Shown here one piece after another: positions 43,259 to 52,017 of a DNA stretch of 64,000 bases (the first letter of the stretch is position 1; each line of letters starts with the position of its first letter). The notes under the pieces were generated by a model that was not told the origin of the DNA, searched no databases, and saw nothing but the letters and a program-made list of their open reading frames with translations. The translations under genes and the position numbers were made by a program. Source of the stretch: Desulfotruncus arcticus DSM 17038 (GTDB lineage: Bacteria; Bacillota; Desulfotomaculia; Desulfotomaculales; Desulfallaceae); NCBI RefSeq assembly GCF_900113335.1, contig NZ_FOOX01000024.1, positions 1-64,000 of the forward strand. Direction: 5' to 3'.

Positions 43259-44887
43259 TTGTACATATATTCTTTTGACGGAGAACAGCTGAAATATATG
43301 CTGGTAGGTGGGGTAAACCTGCTGGCGGAAAATAAAGCGGAAATTGATGCGCTGAATGTTTTTCCGGTACCGGATGGAGACACCGGAACAAATATGTATT
43401 TAACTATGCTCTCCGGAGTTAAGGCGGCAAAACAGGTGGACAGCAATAGGATCGGCGATGTGGTTGCAGCGCTTGCCAAAGGCTGTTTGTTGGGTGCCAG
43501 GGGCAACTCGGGGGTAATACTTTCCCAAATTTTCAGTGGATTTGCCGGGGCGCTGAAAGGCTTGGACAGCGCCGGAGCGCAGAATATCGCCCGGGCGTTC
43601 CGCAGTGGCGCCGATGCCGCGTACCGGGCTGTAGGCAACCCGGTGGAAGGGACGATACTTACGGTAAGCCGAAAAACCGCTGATGCCTTTGAGCGGGCCG
43701 CTGCCAGGAGCAGTGACCCGGTGAGAGCGCTGTTGCTTGCCTCCCGCGCTGCCAGGCATGCCCTTGATGAGACACCCGCTTTGCTGCCTGTATTAAAGGA
43801 AGCAGGGGTTGTTGATGCCGGTGGCAAGGGCTTTCTGGTCATTCTGGAAGGAATTATCCGGGCATTAAAAGATGCTGCCGCCCAAAGAAATATTGAACTG
43901 TTTGATTTAGCTGCCACCCAGCAAAAAGAATTTGCCGGGACCAGGGCCAGGGAATTCAGCGCGGAAATTGAGTTTACTTACTGCACTGAATTTATTTTAA
44001 TGGGCCGTAATATACCCCACGATACTCTGCGCCAGGAACTGGCGCCTTATGGAGATTGTCTGCTGGTGGTGGGAGACGACCGGATAGCCAAGGTTCATAT
44101 CCATTCCAATCATCCAGGACTGGTTTTGGAATGCTGCCTTAAATACGGCAATCTTAATTCAGTACAGGTTAGCAATATGGAAGAACAAAACCAGGACTTT
44201 AAAAAATCCGTGGTTAAAACAGCTGCAGCCAAGCCTCTGGGGGTTATGGCGGTAGGTGTCGGTGAAGGTATTGCCACCATTCTGGAAAGTATGGGGGTGG
44301 ATGTAGTAGTTGAAGGCGGTCAAACCATGAACCCTGCAACGGAAGATCTGCTTAAAGCTGCCGAGAAAGTAAACGCGGCTGCAATAATAATTCTGCCCAA
44401 TAATAAGAATATTCTCATGTCAGCCCGCCAGGCGGCGGAATTAATTGAAAAGGACGCAGTTGTGGTTCCAACGATTAGTATTCCACAGGCTTTTGCCGCC
44501 ATGCTGGCTTATAACCCGGGTGACACTCTGGCCGGGAATAAGACTAAAATGGAGCAGGCCCTGGCCGAAGTTAAGACCGGCGAGGTGACCAAGGCTGTTC
44601 GGGACACAGTAATCGACGGCATGACCATTGCGACGGGTGATTTTATCGGGGTGGCCGATGACGTTATGACAGTGGCAGGCCCCAGCTTAACCAGGGTTGT
44701 TAATACACTGATAAAGAAGATGCTTGACGAGGATTCCAGCCTGGTTACCCTTTATTATGGGTCAGCGATGACCGGAGGGGAATCCAGGGAAATAGTAAAC
44801 CAGCTTCAGGATATTTTTCCTGATATAGATTTTGAGATACATTACGGGGGCCAGCCCTTGTATCATTTTCTGATTTCCGTTGAGTGA
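43259..44887 (+). CDS. FakA-like fatty acid kinase (DAK2 domain)
   Basis: 542 residues. The N-terminal DAK2 nucleotide-binding domain (NVFPVPDGDTGTNMYLTMLSG ... GARGNSGVILSQIFSGFA) is followed by the middle and C-terminal DegV-like domains (ITGVADDVMTVAGPS-type region, LVTLYYGSAMTGGESREIVNQL). FakA phosphorylates exogenous fatty acids held by FakB. TTG 43259 is preferred over ATG 43250, which abuts the AAGGGGG. A DegV/FakB-like gene follows at 45134, consistent with a functional pair. Confidence 0.9.
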   Translation: MYIYSFDGEQLKYMLVGGVNLLAENKAEIDALNVFPVPDGDTGTNMYLTMLSGVKAAKQVDSNRIGDVVAALAKGCLLGARGNSGVILSQIFSGFAGALKGLDSAGAQNIARAFRSGADAAYRAVGNPVEGTILTVSRKTADAFERAAARSSDPVRALLLASRAARHALDETPALLPVLKEAGVVDAGGKGFLVILEGIIRALKDAAAQRNIELFDLAATQQKEFAGTRAREFSAEIEFTYCTEFILMGRNIPHDTLRQELAPYGDCLLVVGDDRIAKVHIHSNHPGLVLECCLKYGNLNSVQVSNMEEQNQDFKKSVVKTAAAKPLGVMAVGVGEGIATILESMGVDVVVEGGQTMNPATEDLLKAAEKVNAAAIIILPNNKNILMSARQAAELIEKDAVVVPTISIPQAFAAMLAYNPGDTLAGNKTKMEQALAEVKTGEVTKAVRDTVIDGMTIATGDFIGVADDVMTVAGPSLTRVVNTLIKKMLDEDSSLVTLYYGSAMTGGESREIVNQLQDIFPDIDFEIHYGGQPLYHFLISVE

Positions 44888-44985
44888 ACTCGTTCAGCTA
44901 AAGCTGAACATCGGGGCTTCAGATGGGGATTCCACCCCACCTGAAGTAAAAATAGGAACTCCCACTTATAGAAGTGGGAGTCTTG
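44888..44985. other. Paired hairpins, possible IS200/IS605-type relic or RNA element
   Basis: A 12-bp stem with one mismatch (44917-44928/44935-44946) is followed by a perfect 10-bp stem ACTCCCACTT/AAGTGGGAGT (44958-44981, loop ATAG). No T tract follows. Subterminal palindromes of this type occur at the ends of IS200/IS605 elements, but no transposase gene is present. Confidence 0.45.
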
Positions 44986-45014
44986 GAATCAGATAAAAAG
45001 CAGGTAACCACTCA

Positions 45015-45103
45015 GGATTTAGGAGCCAGAAGTCATAATGATCCGAATGAGTAAACGTTTTTTGTCTTGTAGATATTCTGACTCCTGACTCCTGACTCCT
45101 GAA
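45015..45103. repeat. GGAGTCAGAAT short repeat cluster 2
   Basis: One degenerate plus-strand copy (AGGAGCCAGAAGTC near 45021) and an inverted tandem of three CTGACTC(C) units at 45079-45101, upstream of the DegV gene. Confidence 0.65.
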
Positions 45104-45133
45104 TACTTAATGTTTTAAGGTAGGTGTTTGATA

Positions 45134-45991
45134 ATGAGTAAAGTGCACATTGTTACCGACAGCACGGCTGATCTTCCTAAACAATTGGTTGATCAATATG
45201 ACATATCCGTGGTGCCTTTAAAAGTTTTTTTTGGTTCAGAGTGTTTTTTGGACGGCGTTGAGTTAAACTCCAGTGATTTTTTTACCCGTTTGGCCCGGAG
45301 CAAAGAATTGCCGACTACATCCCAGCCGTCACCCGCCGAGTTTACTGATTTTTACCGTACCTGGGTTGATAATGCTGCGGATATAGTCTCTATTCATATT
45401 TCCGCCCATATGAGCGGTACTATGCAGTCGGCGCAGCTGGCCAAAAAGATGCTGGATTATGAAGGTCTGGAAGTCGTGGATTCCCAGTCAGTCAGCATCG
45501 TGCTGGGAATGATGGTTCTCGCGGCGGCCCGTGCGGCGGCGGCAGGCTTATCCCGGGAAGAGATTATGACCCTGCTGCGGAACATTATGTCCAACCACCG
45601 GGTATATTTTATGGTTGATACTCTGGAATATCTTCAGCGAGGCGGACGGATCGGCCGGGCGCAAGCTTTCCTGGGCACGGTGCTGAATGTAAAACCGGTG
45701 CTGACCATACGCGAGGGGTTGATTCACCCCCATGAAAAGATCAGGGGCAGAAAGAAAGCAATTAACCGGCTGGTTCAACTAATGAGTGAAAGCTACGGCG
45801 ACAGCCCGCTATTTTGTTTTTTAACCCACGGCAATGATTTAGAGGGGCTTCAGGCGTTGCAGGATCTGGTTAAAAGCAAATTAAATTGCGTTGAAATTAT
45901 GGATAACCGGCTGGGTTCCGTTGTTGGCACCCATGTTGGTCCGGGTTTACTGGGCCTTGCCGTTTGCCCTTACAAATATGTTAACTTCTAA
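45134..45991 (+). CDS. DegV-family fatty acid-binding protein (FakB-like)
   Basis: 285 residues. The DegV signature is clear: VHIVTDSTADLPKQLVDQYDISVVPL, then LPTTSQPSP, ISAHMSGTMQSAQLA and YLQRGGRIGRAQAFLGTVLNVKP. DegV/FakB proteins carry fatty acids to the kinase FakA, encoded just upstream. ATG 45134 follows AAGGTAGG; a TTG two codons earlier is unlikely. Confidence 0.92.
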   Translation: MSKVHIVTDSTADLPKQLVDQYDISVVPLKVFFGSECFLDGVELNSSDFFTRLARSKELPTTSQPSPAEFTDFYRTWVDNAADIVSIHISAHMSGTMQSAQLAKKMLDYEGLEVVDSQSVSIVLGMMVLAAARAAAAGLSREEIMTLLRNIMSNHRVYFMVDTLEYLQRGGRIGRAQAFLGTVLNVKPVLTIREGLIHPHEKIRGRKKAINRLVQLMSESYGDSPLFCFLTHGNDLEGLQALQDLVKSKLNCVEIMDNRLGSVVGTHVGPGLLGLAVCPYKYVNF

Positions 45992-46012
45992 ATTGATGGA
46001 GAGAAATAGATT

Positions 46013-46324
46013 ATGGCATTAATATTTATCAGCCTGTTGGCAGGTATTCTTATCGGCTATCTTCGTCCTCTTTCCCCCGGAGGAACCAAAGTAACCCATG
46101 CTTTCACCATGCTGGGGTTAATTATTTTGCTGGCTTCAATGGGGGCACAATTGGGCAGCAATAAGAAAATCCTGGGCGAGCTTGGACAGATAGGCCTGGA
46201 GGCTGTTATTTTGGCCGGCTGCAGTGTAGCGGGCAGTATTTTGCTGGTTTATCTCGCCCGCAATTACATTTATCGCGACCTTGAACGAAAATTATCTCGC
46301 TGGCAGAGGGGGGAACATAATTGA
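46013..46324 (+). CDS. LysO-like exporter, N-terminal subunit
   Basis: 103 residues with three hydrophobic helices (LIFISLLAGILIGYLRP, HAFTMLGLIILLASMGAQLGS, IGLEAVILAGCSVAGSILLVYLA). It corresponds to the N-terminal third of LysO/DUF340 lysine exporters. The stop overlaps the start of the gene for the C-terminal part by four bases, so LysO is split into two coupled genes here. Confidence 0.8.
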   Translation: MALIFISLLAGILIGYLRPLSPGGTKVTHAFTMLGLIILLASMGAQLGSNKKILGELGQIGLEAVILAGCSVAGSILLVYLARNYIYRDLERKLSRWQRGEHN

Positions 46325-46917
46325 CGTATATTGTTGTTGGCGCTATTTTAGCCGGCGCTTTATTGGGTTACTGGGTACTCCCGGCCGATATGTTGGGCTA
46401 CCTGGACAGTACCACTTCACTGGCTCTTTGCATTATGCTGGTGGGAGTGGGAATTGACCTCGGCAGCCAGCGGCAAACCTGGCTGCGTCTGCGGGCTTTG
46501 GGGTGGAAGGTATTGCTTGTTCCCGCCCTTGTTGCGGTAGGAAGCCTGGCCGGGGCGGTGGCCGGCGGTACTATGCTGGGTATGCCGTTTAACGAAGCTT
46601 CAGCAATCGGGGCGGGGTTTGGCTGGTATAGCCTGTCCGGTGTACTGATAGCTAAAATATACAGCGTGGAAACCGGTGCGCTGGCATTTTTAACCAACGT
46701 AAGCAGGGAATTGATTGCTTTTATGCTTATTCCTGTGCTGGCGGCCAAATTAGGTCATCTTGTTGCTGTTTCACCCGGGGGGGCCACTACTATGGACACC
46801 ACCCTGCCATTAATTGCTAAAACCACCGATGCTGACACTACCGTTATTGCCGTCGTGAACGGGACTATTCTGTCTTCAATGGTTCCATTCCTGGTCCCGG
46901 TTCTAATTCATTTATAA
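46321..46917 (+). CDS. LysO-family lysine exporter, C-terminal subunit
   Basis: 198 residues with about six helices and conserved family segments GVGIDLGSQRQTW, GFGWYSLSGVLIAKI, FLTNVSRELIAFMLIP and the final TTMDTTLPLIAKTTDADT. LysO exports lysine or its toxic analogue thialysine. TTG start 46321 overlaps the previous gene. The split form is found in many Firmicutes. Confidence 0.88.
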   Translation: MTYIVVGAILAGALLGYWVLPADMLGYLDSTTSLALCIMLVGVGIDLGSQRQTWLRLRALGWKVLLVPALVAVGSLAGAVAGGTMLGMPFNEASAIGAGFGWYSLSGVLIAKIYSVETGALAFLTNVSRELIAFMLIPVLAAKLGHLVAVSPGGATTMDTTLPLIAKTTDADTTVIAVVNGTILSSMVPFLVPVLIHL

Positions 46918-46921
46918 CTAT

Positions 46922-46963
46922 TCAGGAGTCAGGAGACAGGAGTCAGAAGTCAGAAGTCAGAAT
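46922..46963. repeat. GGAGTCAGAA short repeat cluster 3
   Basis: Five close-packed units (AGGAGTC, AGGAGAC, AGGAGTC, AGAAGTC, AGAAGTC) lie between the LysO gene and the DUF6941-like gene. Confidence 0.65.
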
Positions 46964-46978
46964 AATGGTGGTGATCCT

Positions 46979-47365
46979 ATAAAGCCGGTTCTTTGTACTT
47001 TTGTCATCTGTGATCAGGTTACGTCCAAACAAGGAAAATTTTCACTGGAAGGGGTATTTTATCGCGTCCACCCGTTCTTTTACCCGGTCAAACACAAATG
47101 CTTCCTGGTGGTGGGGTGGTGCGGCACACAGGGGACCTACCGGTTCGGGCTTAGGCTCCTGGCTCCGGGAGGCCGGGTAACACTGGAAATAAACGACTTT
47201 CAATTCTCCATCAGCAGATCTAGCCCTTATCATAACACTATTATCAATGCCGAATTGCTTCTGCCGGAAGAGGGAATATATAATTTTGAGATTTTTTTGG
47301 AGGGCGAGCCGGCGGGCCGTTTCCCGCTGCATGTAATAACAGCGCCCGCCAGGATTAAACAGTGA
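46979..47365 (+). CDS. DUF6941-like protein with probable ATA start
   Basis: 128 residues beginning (I/M)KPVLCTFVICDQVTSKQG, then FSLEGVFYRVHPFFYPV, GTYRFGLRLLAPGG and LPEEGIYNFEIFLEGEPAG. This is the complete beta-sandwich pattern of DUF6941-type proteins (number from memory), which normally start MKP. Here the codon before KPV is ATA, and no ATG/GTG/TTG occurs in frame until 47105-47110, which would remove the first third. GGTGGTGA lies five bases before the ATA. Function unknown. Confidence 0.65.
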   Translation: MKPVLCTFVICDQVTSKQGKFSLEGVFYRVHPFFYPVKHKCFLVVGWCGTQGTYRFGLRLLAPGGRVTLEINDFQFSISRSSPYHNTIINAELLLPEEGIYNFEIFLEGEPAGRFPLHVITAPARIKQ

Positions 47366-47366
47366 G

Positions 47367-48293
47367 ATGATCATGGATAATGTAATTGAGGTACGTGATT
47401 TAATTAAAAAGTACAACGGGTTCACCGCAGTGGCGGGAATTAACTTTCAAGTGCGCCGGGGTGAATGCTTCGGTATATTGGGGCCCAACGGGGCAGGTAA
47501 ATCGTCAACGGTTAAAATGATTTACTGTTTTTCACCTGTTACTGCGGGAGAGATTTCTGTATTAGGTATGGATGTGCTCAGCCGGCCCAGGGAGATTAAA
47601 GCACGCCTGGGAGTTGTAGCCCAGGAAAATAATCTTGACCCTGACCTGACGGCGTTGCAAAATCTGGTTAGCTATGCCGGTTTTTATCGGATTCCCTCAG
47701 CTGAAGCCCGGGAAAGGGCTATGGAGTTGCTGGGGTTTTTTGATTTGGAGAAATGGGCTAATCACAAAGTTGATGATCTGAGCGGAGGTATGAAAAGGAA
47801 GCTGACTATAGCCAGAGGATTAATTAACAGGCCGGAGGTACTGATTTTAGACGAGCCCACAACCGGCCTTGACCCGCAGGCCAGGCACGTGGTATGGCAG
47901 CAGATGAACAGCCTGCGGGAGCGTGGTGTAACTTTGCTGCTGACTACTCATTATCTGGATGAGGCTCAGCATTTATGCGACCGGCTGATTATTATGCACC
48001 GGGGTGCAATTGTTGAGGAAGGGTCGCCGGGTGATTTGGTGGCACAGCATATCGGGGATGAAGTTGTGGAAGTGGTAAAAGGCGCCGGTGCCGCAGCTGA
48101 AATTGTGTCCCGGTTAAAAGATTTGATCAAAGGGCATCTGGTTGTGGGGGATAATCTGTATTTATATCCCCTTGACGGGCGTGAACTGGTAAACGAACTG
48201 GGACAACTGGGGGTGGGGCGGTTATACCTGAGGCCGGCCACATTGGAAGATGTTTTTTTGAAATTAACAGGCAGGGGGCTCACCGAAGAATGA
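47367..48293 (+). CDS. ABC transporter ATP-binding protein (drug/NodI type)
   Basis: 308 residues with Walker A GPNGAGKSSTVK, Q-loop VAQENNLDPDLT, signature LSGGMKRKLTIARG and Walker B LILDEPTTGLDPQAR. A C-terminal extension follows. The type matches the DrrA/NodI family that works with a single ABC-2 permease. The next gene overlaps by four bases. Confidence 0.92.
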   Translation: MIMDNVIEVRDLIKKYNGFTAVAGINFQVRRGECFGILGPNGAGKSSTVKMIYCFSPVTAGEISVLGMDVLSRPREIKARLGVVAQENNLDPDLTALQNLVSYAGFYRIPSAEARERAMELLGFFDLEKWANHKVDDLSGGMKRKLTIARGLINRPEVLILDEPTTGLDPQARHVVWQQMNSLRERGVTLLLTTHYLDEAQHLCDRLIIMHRGAIVEEGSPGDLVAQHIGDEVVEVVKGAGAAAEIVSRLKDLIKGHLVVGDNLYLYPLDGRELVNELGQLGVGRLYLRPATLEDVFLKLTGRGLTEE

Positions 48294-49069
48294 TTCAGCC
48301 CGTCTTTCCGGATATATCCGCACTGGTTTGGCAGGTCTTTAAACGCAATTTCACCGTATACCGCCGCACCTGGATGGTCAGCATGTCCTTTAATTTTGTA
48401 GAGCCGCTGCTTTACCTGGCGGCTATGGGCATTGGTTTGGGGAGCTATGTCCGTCCGATGGAGGGGGTGCCCTATCTTAATTTTATTGCTCCCGGTCTTA
48501 CTGTAACCTCGGCGATGTTTGCAGCAGCTTACGAGTGCACGTACGGCAGCTTTGTCAGGATGGAATTTCAAAAGACCTATAACGCAATTATTGCCACTCC
48601 TGCCAGTGCTGATGACGTAGTGCTGGGGGACATGCTCTGGGGAAGCTTTAAATCACTGCTGTACGGAACGGTGATATTAGTGGTTATATCGGTGCTGGGT
48701 CTGGTGCGGTCCCCCTGGGCACTGCTGGTGCCCCCGGTATTCCTGCTGGCGGGCCTAACCTTTGCGGCTATGTCAATGGTTTGGGTTGGTTTGGTGCCCA
48801 GTATAGATAGTTTTAATTACTATTTTTCACTGGTGGTAACCCCGTTGTTTTTGCTGTCCGGAGTGTTTTTCCCGGTGGATGACCTGGCCCCGGGGATGCG
48901 TGTGGTTGCCTGGTTCAGTCCTTTATATCACTCGGTGAGGGTGGCCAGAGGAATGATCAACGGCAACGTTGGAACGTACATTTTGGCAGATATAATCTGG
49001 CTTGCTGTCCTAGCGCTGCTGTTGGTGCCCCTGGCCCTGTATTTAATGCGCAGGCTATTGATCAAGTAA
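48290..49069 (+). CDS. ABC-2 type permease (NodJ-like)
   Basis: 259 residues with six predicted helices and the ABC-2 signature region (FLLSGVFFPVDDLAPGMRVVAWFSPLYHSVRVARG). It forms the membrane part of the exporter with the upstream ATPase. The substrate cannot be read from the sequence. Confidence 0.9.
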   Translation: MIQPVFPDISALVWQVFKRNFTVYRRTWMVSMSFNFVEPLLYLAAMGIGLGSYVRPMEGVPYLNFIAPGLTVTSAMFAAAYECTYGSFVRMEFQKTYNAIIATPASADDVVLGDMLWGSFKSLLYGTVILVVISVLGLVRSPWALLVPPVFLLAGLTFAAMSMVWVGLVPSIDSFNYYFSLVVTPLFLLSGVFFPVDDLAPGMRVVAWFSPLYHSVRVARGMINGNVGTYILADIIWLAVLALLLVPLALYLMRRLLIK

Positions 49070-49272
49070 GGTCTATCCTGAAAAAGTTCAATCTATACTA
49101 TAAAGGAAAGGGACGCACCTCCTCTTTAGAAGAGAAAAATGGATGACGGGGTTAATAAATCCATAAGAAATGTGCAAAATATGGATATGGCTTTTATTTT
49201 TGTTGCAGATTATTAAATAATAGATTACGATAAAAAATATGTTTATAAAGAATGTGAAAGGAAGTATTTGAG

Positions 49273-50220
49273 TTGAAATTGCCGCAAATTAAAATTGGTG
49301 AACTGATACCGAAGTTTCCGATTATTCAGGGAGGTATGGCCGTGCGCGTTTCCACCGCCCCGCTTGCCGCTGCCGTAGCCAATGCCGGTGGTATCGGTGT
49401 ATTAGGAGCTTCAGGGATGGAACTAGATGAACTCAGGTTGGAAATAAGAAAAGCGCGGGATTTAACCTCAGGCATAATTGGGGTTAATATTATGTTTGCT
49501 GTCCGCAATTTCGCCCAAATGGTGCGTACCGCCCTTGAAGAAAAAATTGATGTCGTATTTACCGGGGCAGGCTTTTCCCGCGATGTCTTCGGCTGGGGAA
49601 AAGAATTTGGCATCCCCGTAGTTTCGATTGTGTCATCCGGAAAACTTGCTGCTGTGGCAGAAAAATGCGGGGCAGCCGCTGTGGTGGCTGAAGGTGTGGA
49701 AGCGGGCGGTCACCTTGGCACCAACCGCTCATTATTTGATATTTTGCCTGAGATAAGGGCTAAAGTTAAAATACCTGTTATAGCTGCCGGTGGCATTATT
49801 GACGGGTTTGGCGTGGCTAAGGCGCTAAAAATGGGTGCCGACGGCGTGCAAATGGCGACCAGGTTTGTATTGAGCAAAGAGTGTGCAGTTGCCAAAGCAT
49901 TTAAGGAAATGTATCTACAGGCAAGGGCTGATGATGTGGTGATGGTGGAAAGTCCTGTAGGTTTGCCGGGCAGGGCATTGCGCAACGAATTTGTTAGTAA
50001 ACTACAGCAGGGTAGCCAGCCTAATCCAGAAAAGTGCCGTAATTGCTTAAAAGTTTGCTCGCATAAATACTGCATTATGGATGCGCTGGAAAATTCACGT
50101 ACAGGACAAGTTGCTGAAGGACTGGTGTTTTGTGGTCAAAATGTTTATCAGATTAAAGATATACTTTCGGTTAAAGATATTTTTGATCGGATTGTTGCCC
50201 AAGTTGAGTCGGTAGAATAG
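49273..50220 (+). CDS. Nitronate monooxygenase/FabK-like flavin oxidoreductase
   Basis: 315 residues, TIM-barrel FMN enzyme: PIIQGGMAVRVSTAPLAAAVANAGGIG, the GVNIMFAV strand, VAEGVEAGGHLGT and IPVIAAGGIIDGFGVAKALKMGADGVQMATRF. The C-terminus carries a CRNCLKVCSHKYC cysteine cluster typical of a clostridial subgroup. Likely reaction: oxidation of nitronates or another small substrate. An enoyl-ACP reductase role is less likely because no fab genes are near. Confidence 0.88.
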   Translation: MKLPQIKIGELIPKFPIIQGGMAVRVSTAPLAAAVANAGGIGVLGASGMELDELRLEIRKARDLTSGIIGVNIMFAVRNFAQMVRTALEEKIDVVFTGAGFSRDVFGWGKEFGIPVVSIVSSGKLAAVAEKCGAAAVVAEGVEAGGHLGTNRSLFDILPEIRAKVKIPVIAAGGIIDGFGVAKALKMGADGVQMATRFVLSKECAVAKAFKEMYLQARADDVVMVESPVGLPGRALRNEFVSKLQQGSQPNPEKCRNCLKVCSHKYCIMDALENSRTGQVAEGLVFCGQNVYQIKDILSVKDIFDRIVAQVESVE

Positions 50221-50268
50221 CATGCAGGTCACAGAGTAATTGGAGTTGCAGGGAATTCGGAGGTGCTT

Positions 50269-50805
50269 ATGAAAGAAAACCAGCTCATTTCCTATGGTGC
50301 AAGAACACCAAAACTGCATGCCACAGTATTTGTAGCACCCGGAGCTAAAATTATCGGCCGGGTTGAAATTGGCGCAAACAGCAGTGTATGGTATAACGTG
50401 GTGATTCGCGGAGATGTTGATGAGGTGACAATTGGCGCAGGTACCAATATTCAAGACGGTGCGGTATTGCACCAGGATAAAGGATTTCCGCTGGTTATCG
50501 GCAATAATGTTACGGTGGGGCATAATGCCATAGTGCATGGCGGTATCGTGGGTGACGGGGCAGTTATCGGTATGGGCGCTATTGTTATGTCGGGAGCCAA
50601 AATTGGCGCCAACAGCGTGCTTGGTGCCGGGTCACTTTTACCGCAGGGTAAGGAGATTCCGGCTAACTCCCTGGCGATGGGTTCCCCTGCCAAGGTGGTG
50701 CGGCAGCTTAGTGAAGATGAAGTGCATAATTTTGGCAAGATGGCCAGGGGGTATGGTCGTCGCGCCATATTCTGCCGCGGTGCTGGAGATAACCCTGATA
50801 TCTAA
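50269..50805 (+). CDS. Gamma-class carbonic anhydrase-like hexapeptide protein
   Basis: 178 residues, left-handed beta-helix: VWYNVVIRGDVDEVTIGAGTNIQDGAVLHQD and VGHNAIVHGGIVGDGAVIGMGAIVMSGA, with the three metal-binding histidines (LHQD, VGHN, VHGG) present. The last ~20 residues (MARGYGRRAIFCRGAG) differ from the usual helical end. ATG 50269 follows GGAGG. Confidence 0.88.
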   Translation: MKENQLISYGARTPKLHATVFVAPGAKIIGRVEIGANSSVWYNVVIRGDVDEVTIGAGTNIQDGAVLHQDKGFPLVIGNNVTVGHNAIVHGGIVGDGAVIGMGAIVMSGAKIGANSVLGAGSLLPQGKEIPANSLAMGSPAKVVRQLSEDEVHNFGKMARGYGRRAIFCRGAGDNPDI

Positions 50806-50995
50806 TTGTAGTTATGTTTCGCCGGATGCTTCGATCTGCACCGAACCACCGTATTTTAGTGTAAAGATGACTACTGGAGATTATTGCAGCTTTTTTCAGT
50901 GATTAATTTATGATAAAATATTTGTTGCGCTTACTCACCTGTTATTAATTAATATTTAATAGAGATAGAATTTGTTGGTTGATGGAGGGAGCGGA

Positions 50996-51907
50996 ATGAA
51001 CGGGAGTCCGGTCAGGGTGGGGACAGGCTCGGCTTCGCAGGAAATATTATTTTCGATAAGAAATTACATTGAGGTTACCAAACCCAGGTCAGTATTCTTA
51101 CTGGTTTTTACTGCGCTTGTTACTATGTTCATTGCCGCCTCCCAATATGGCATGACAGCGTTAATACTTGGCAAGTCTCTTTTGGCCATCACCCTGGCTT
51201 GTTCAGGTGTTAATACGGTAAGCTGTTATGTGGACCGGGATATAGATGCCATCATGGAAAGGACCATGCACCGGCCAATTCCCTCCGGTAGAATAGCCCC
51301 TCCGGCCAAGGCGCTTGCCTGGGGTCTGGCTCAGTTTATTGCTGCTCTGGGCATAGCGTTAACCCTCAATCTCGAATCTTTTTTGTGTATTTTTGCCGGT
51401 ATGTTAGGCTATGTCGGCATCTACAGTCTTTGGTTTAAACGAAAAAGCTCCTGGAATATTATTCTGGGGGGCTTTAGCGGCGGTTTGCCTGCACTGTTTG
51501 GCTGGACGGCGGTGGCGGGCAAGGTTGAGGCCCTGCCATTGCTTATAGCGCTGCTTGTAATAATGTGGATTCCCAATCATATTTGGAATCTGGCCATATT
51601 TTACAAGGATGATTATCGTAGTGTCGGCGTACCCATGCTGCCCGTGGTTTGTGATATAAAACGCACGTTGTTGTATATCCTGCTTACCGTTTTAGGCATG
51701 TTTTCTTTGTCTATAGGCATATATTTAACCGGAGTCTTTGGCATGTTTTACCTGGTTTTTGCGATAATTTGCGGTTTAGCTATTACTGCCGGAAATATTT
51801 ACTTGTTTTTTGTTCCCGAGCAGAAAAAAGCCTGGTTTTTATACAAGTTGTCCAGCCCATACCTGTTCCTTATCTTTTTAGCGATGATGATAGATTTGTA
51901 TATATAG
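50996..51907 (+). CDS. ctaB: Heme O synthase (protoheme IX farnesyltransferase)
   Basis: 303 residues, UbiA superfamily with nine helices. The first prenyl-diphosphate site NTVSCYVDRDIDAIMERTMHRPIPSG and the second region NHIWNLAIFYKDDYRSVGVPMLPVV are intact. The N-terminal NYIEVTKPRSVFLLVFTA fits CtaB. It supplies heme O for terminal oxidases; the oxidase genes are not in the window. ATG 50996 follows GGAGG. Confidence 0.92.
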   Translation: MNGSPVRVGTGSASQEILFSIRNYIEVTKPRSVFLLVFTALVTMFIAASQYGMTALILGKSLLAITLACSGVNTVSCYVDRDIDAIMERTMHRPIPSGRIAPPAKALAWGLAQFIAALGIALTLNLESFLCIFAGMLGYVGIYSLWFKRKSSWNIILGGFSGGLPALFGWTAVAGKVEALPLLIALLVIMWIPNHIWNLAIFYKDDYRSVGVPMLPVVCDIKRTLLYILLTVLGMFSLSIGIYLTGVFGMFYLVFAIICGLAITAGNIYLFFVPEQKKAWFLYKLSSPYLFLIFLAMMIDLYI

Positions 51908-52017
51908 CTTGATTAAATATTTAATAAATTATAAAATAAAATTGATGTTTTAATATTGATTTTTATTGGTTAATATGTTAAACTTTTTGGTTTTTTTTAA
52001 CAAGAGAGGTGGCCTAC

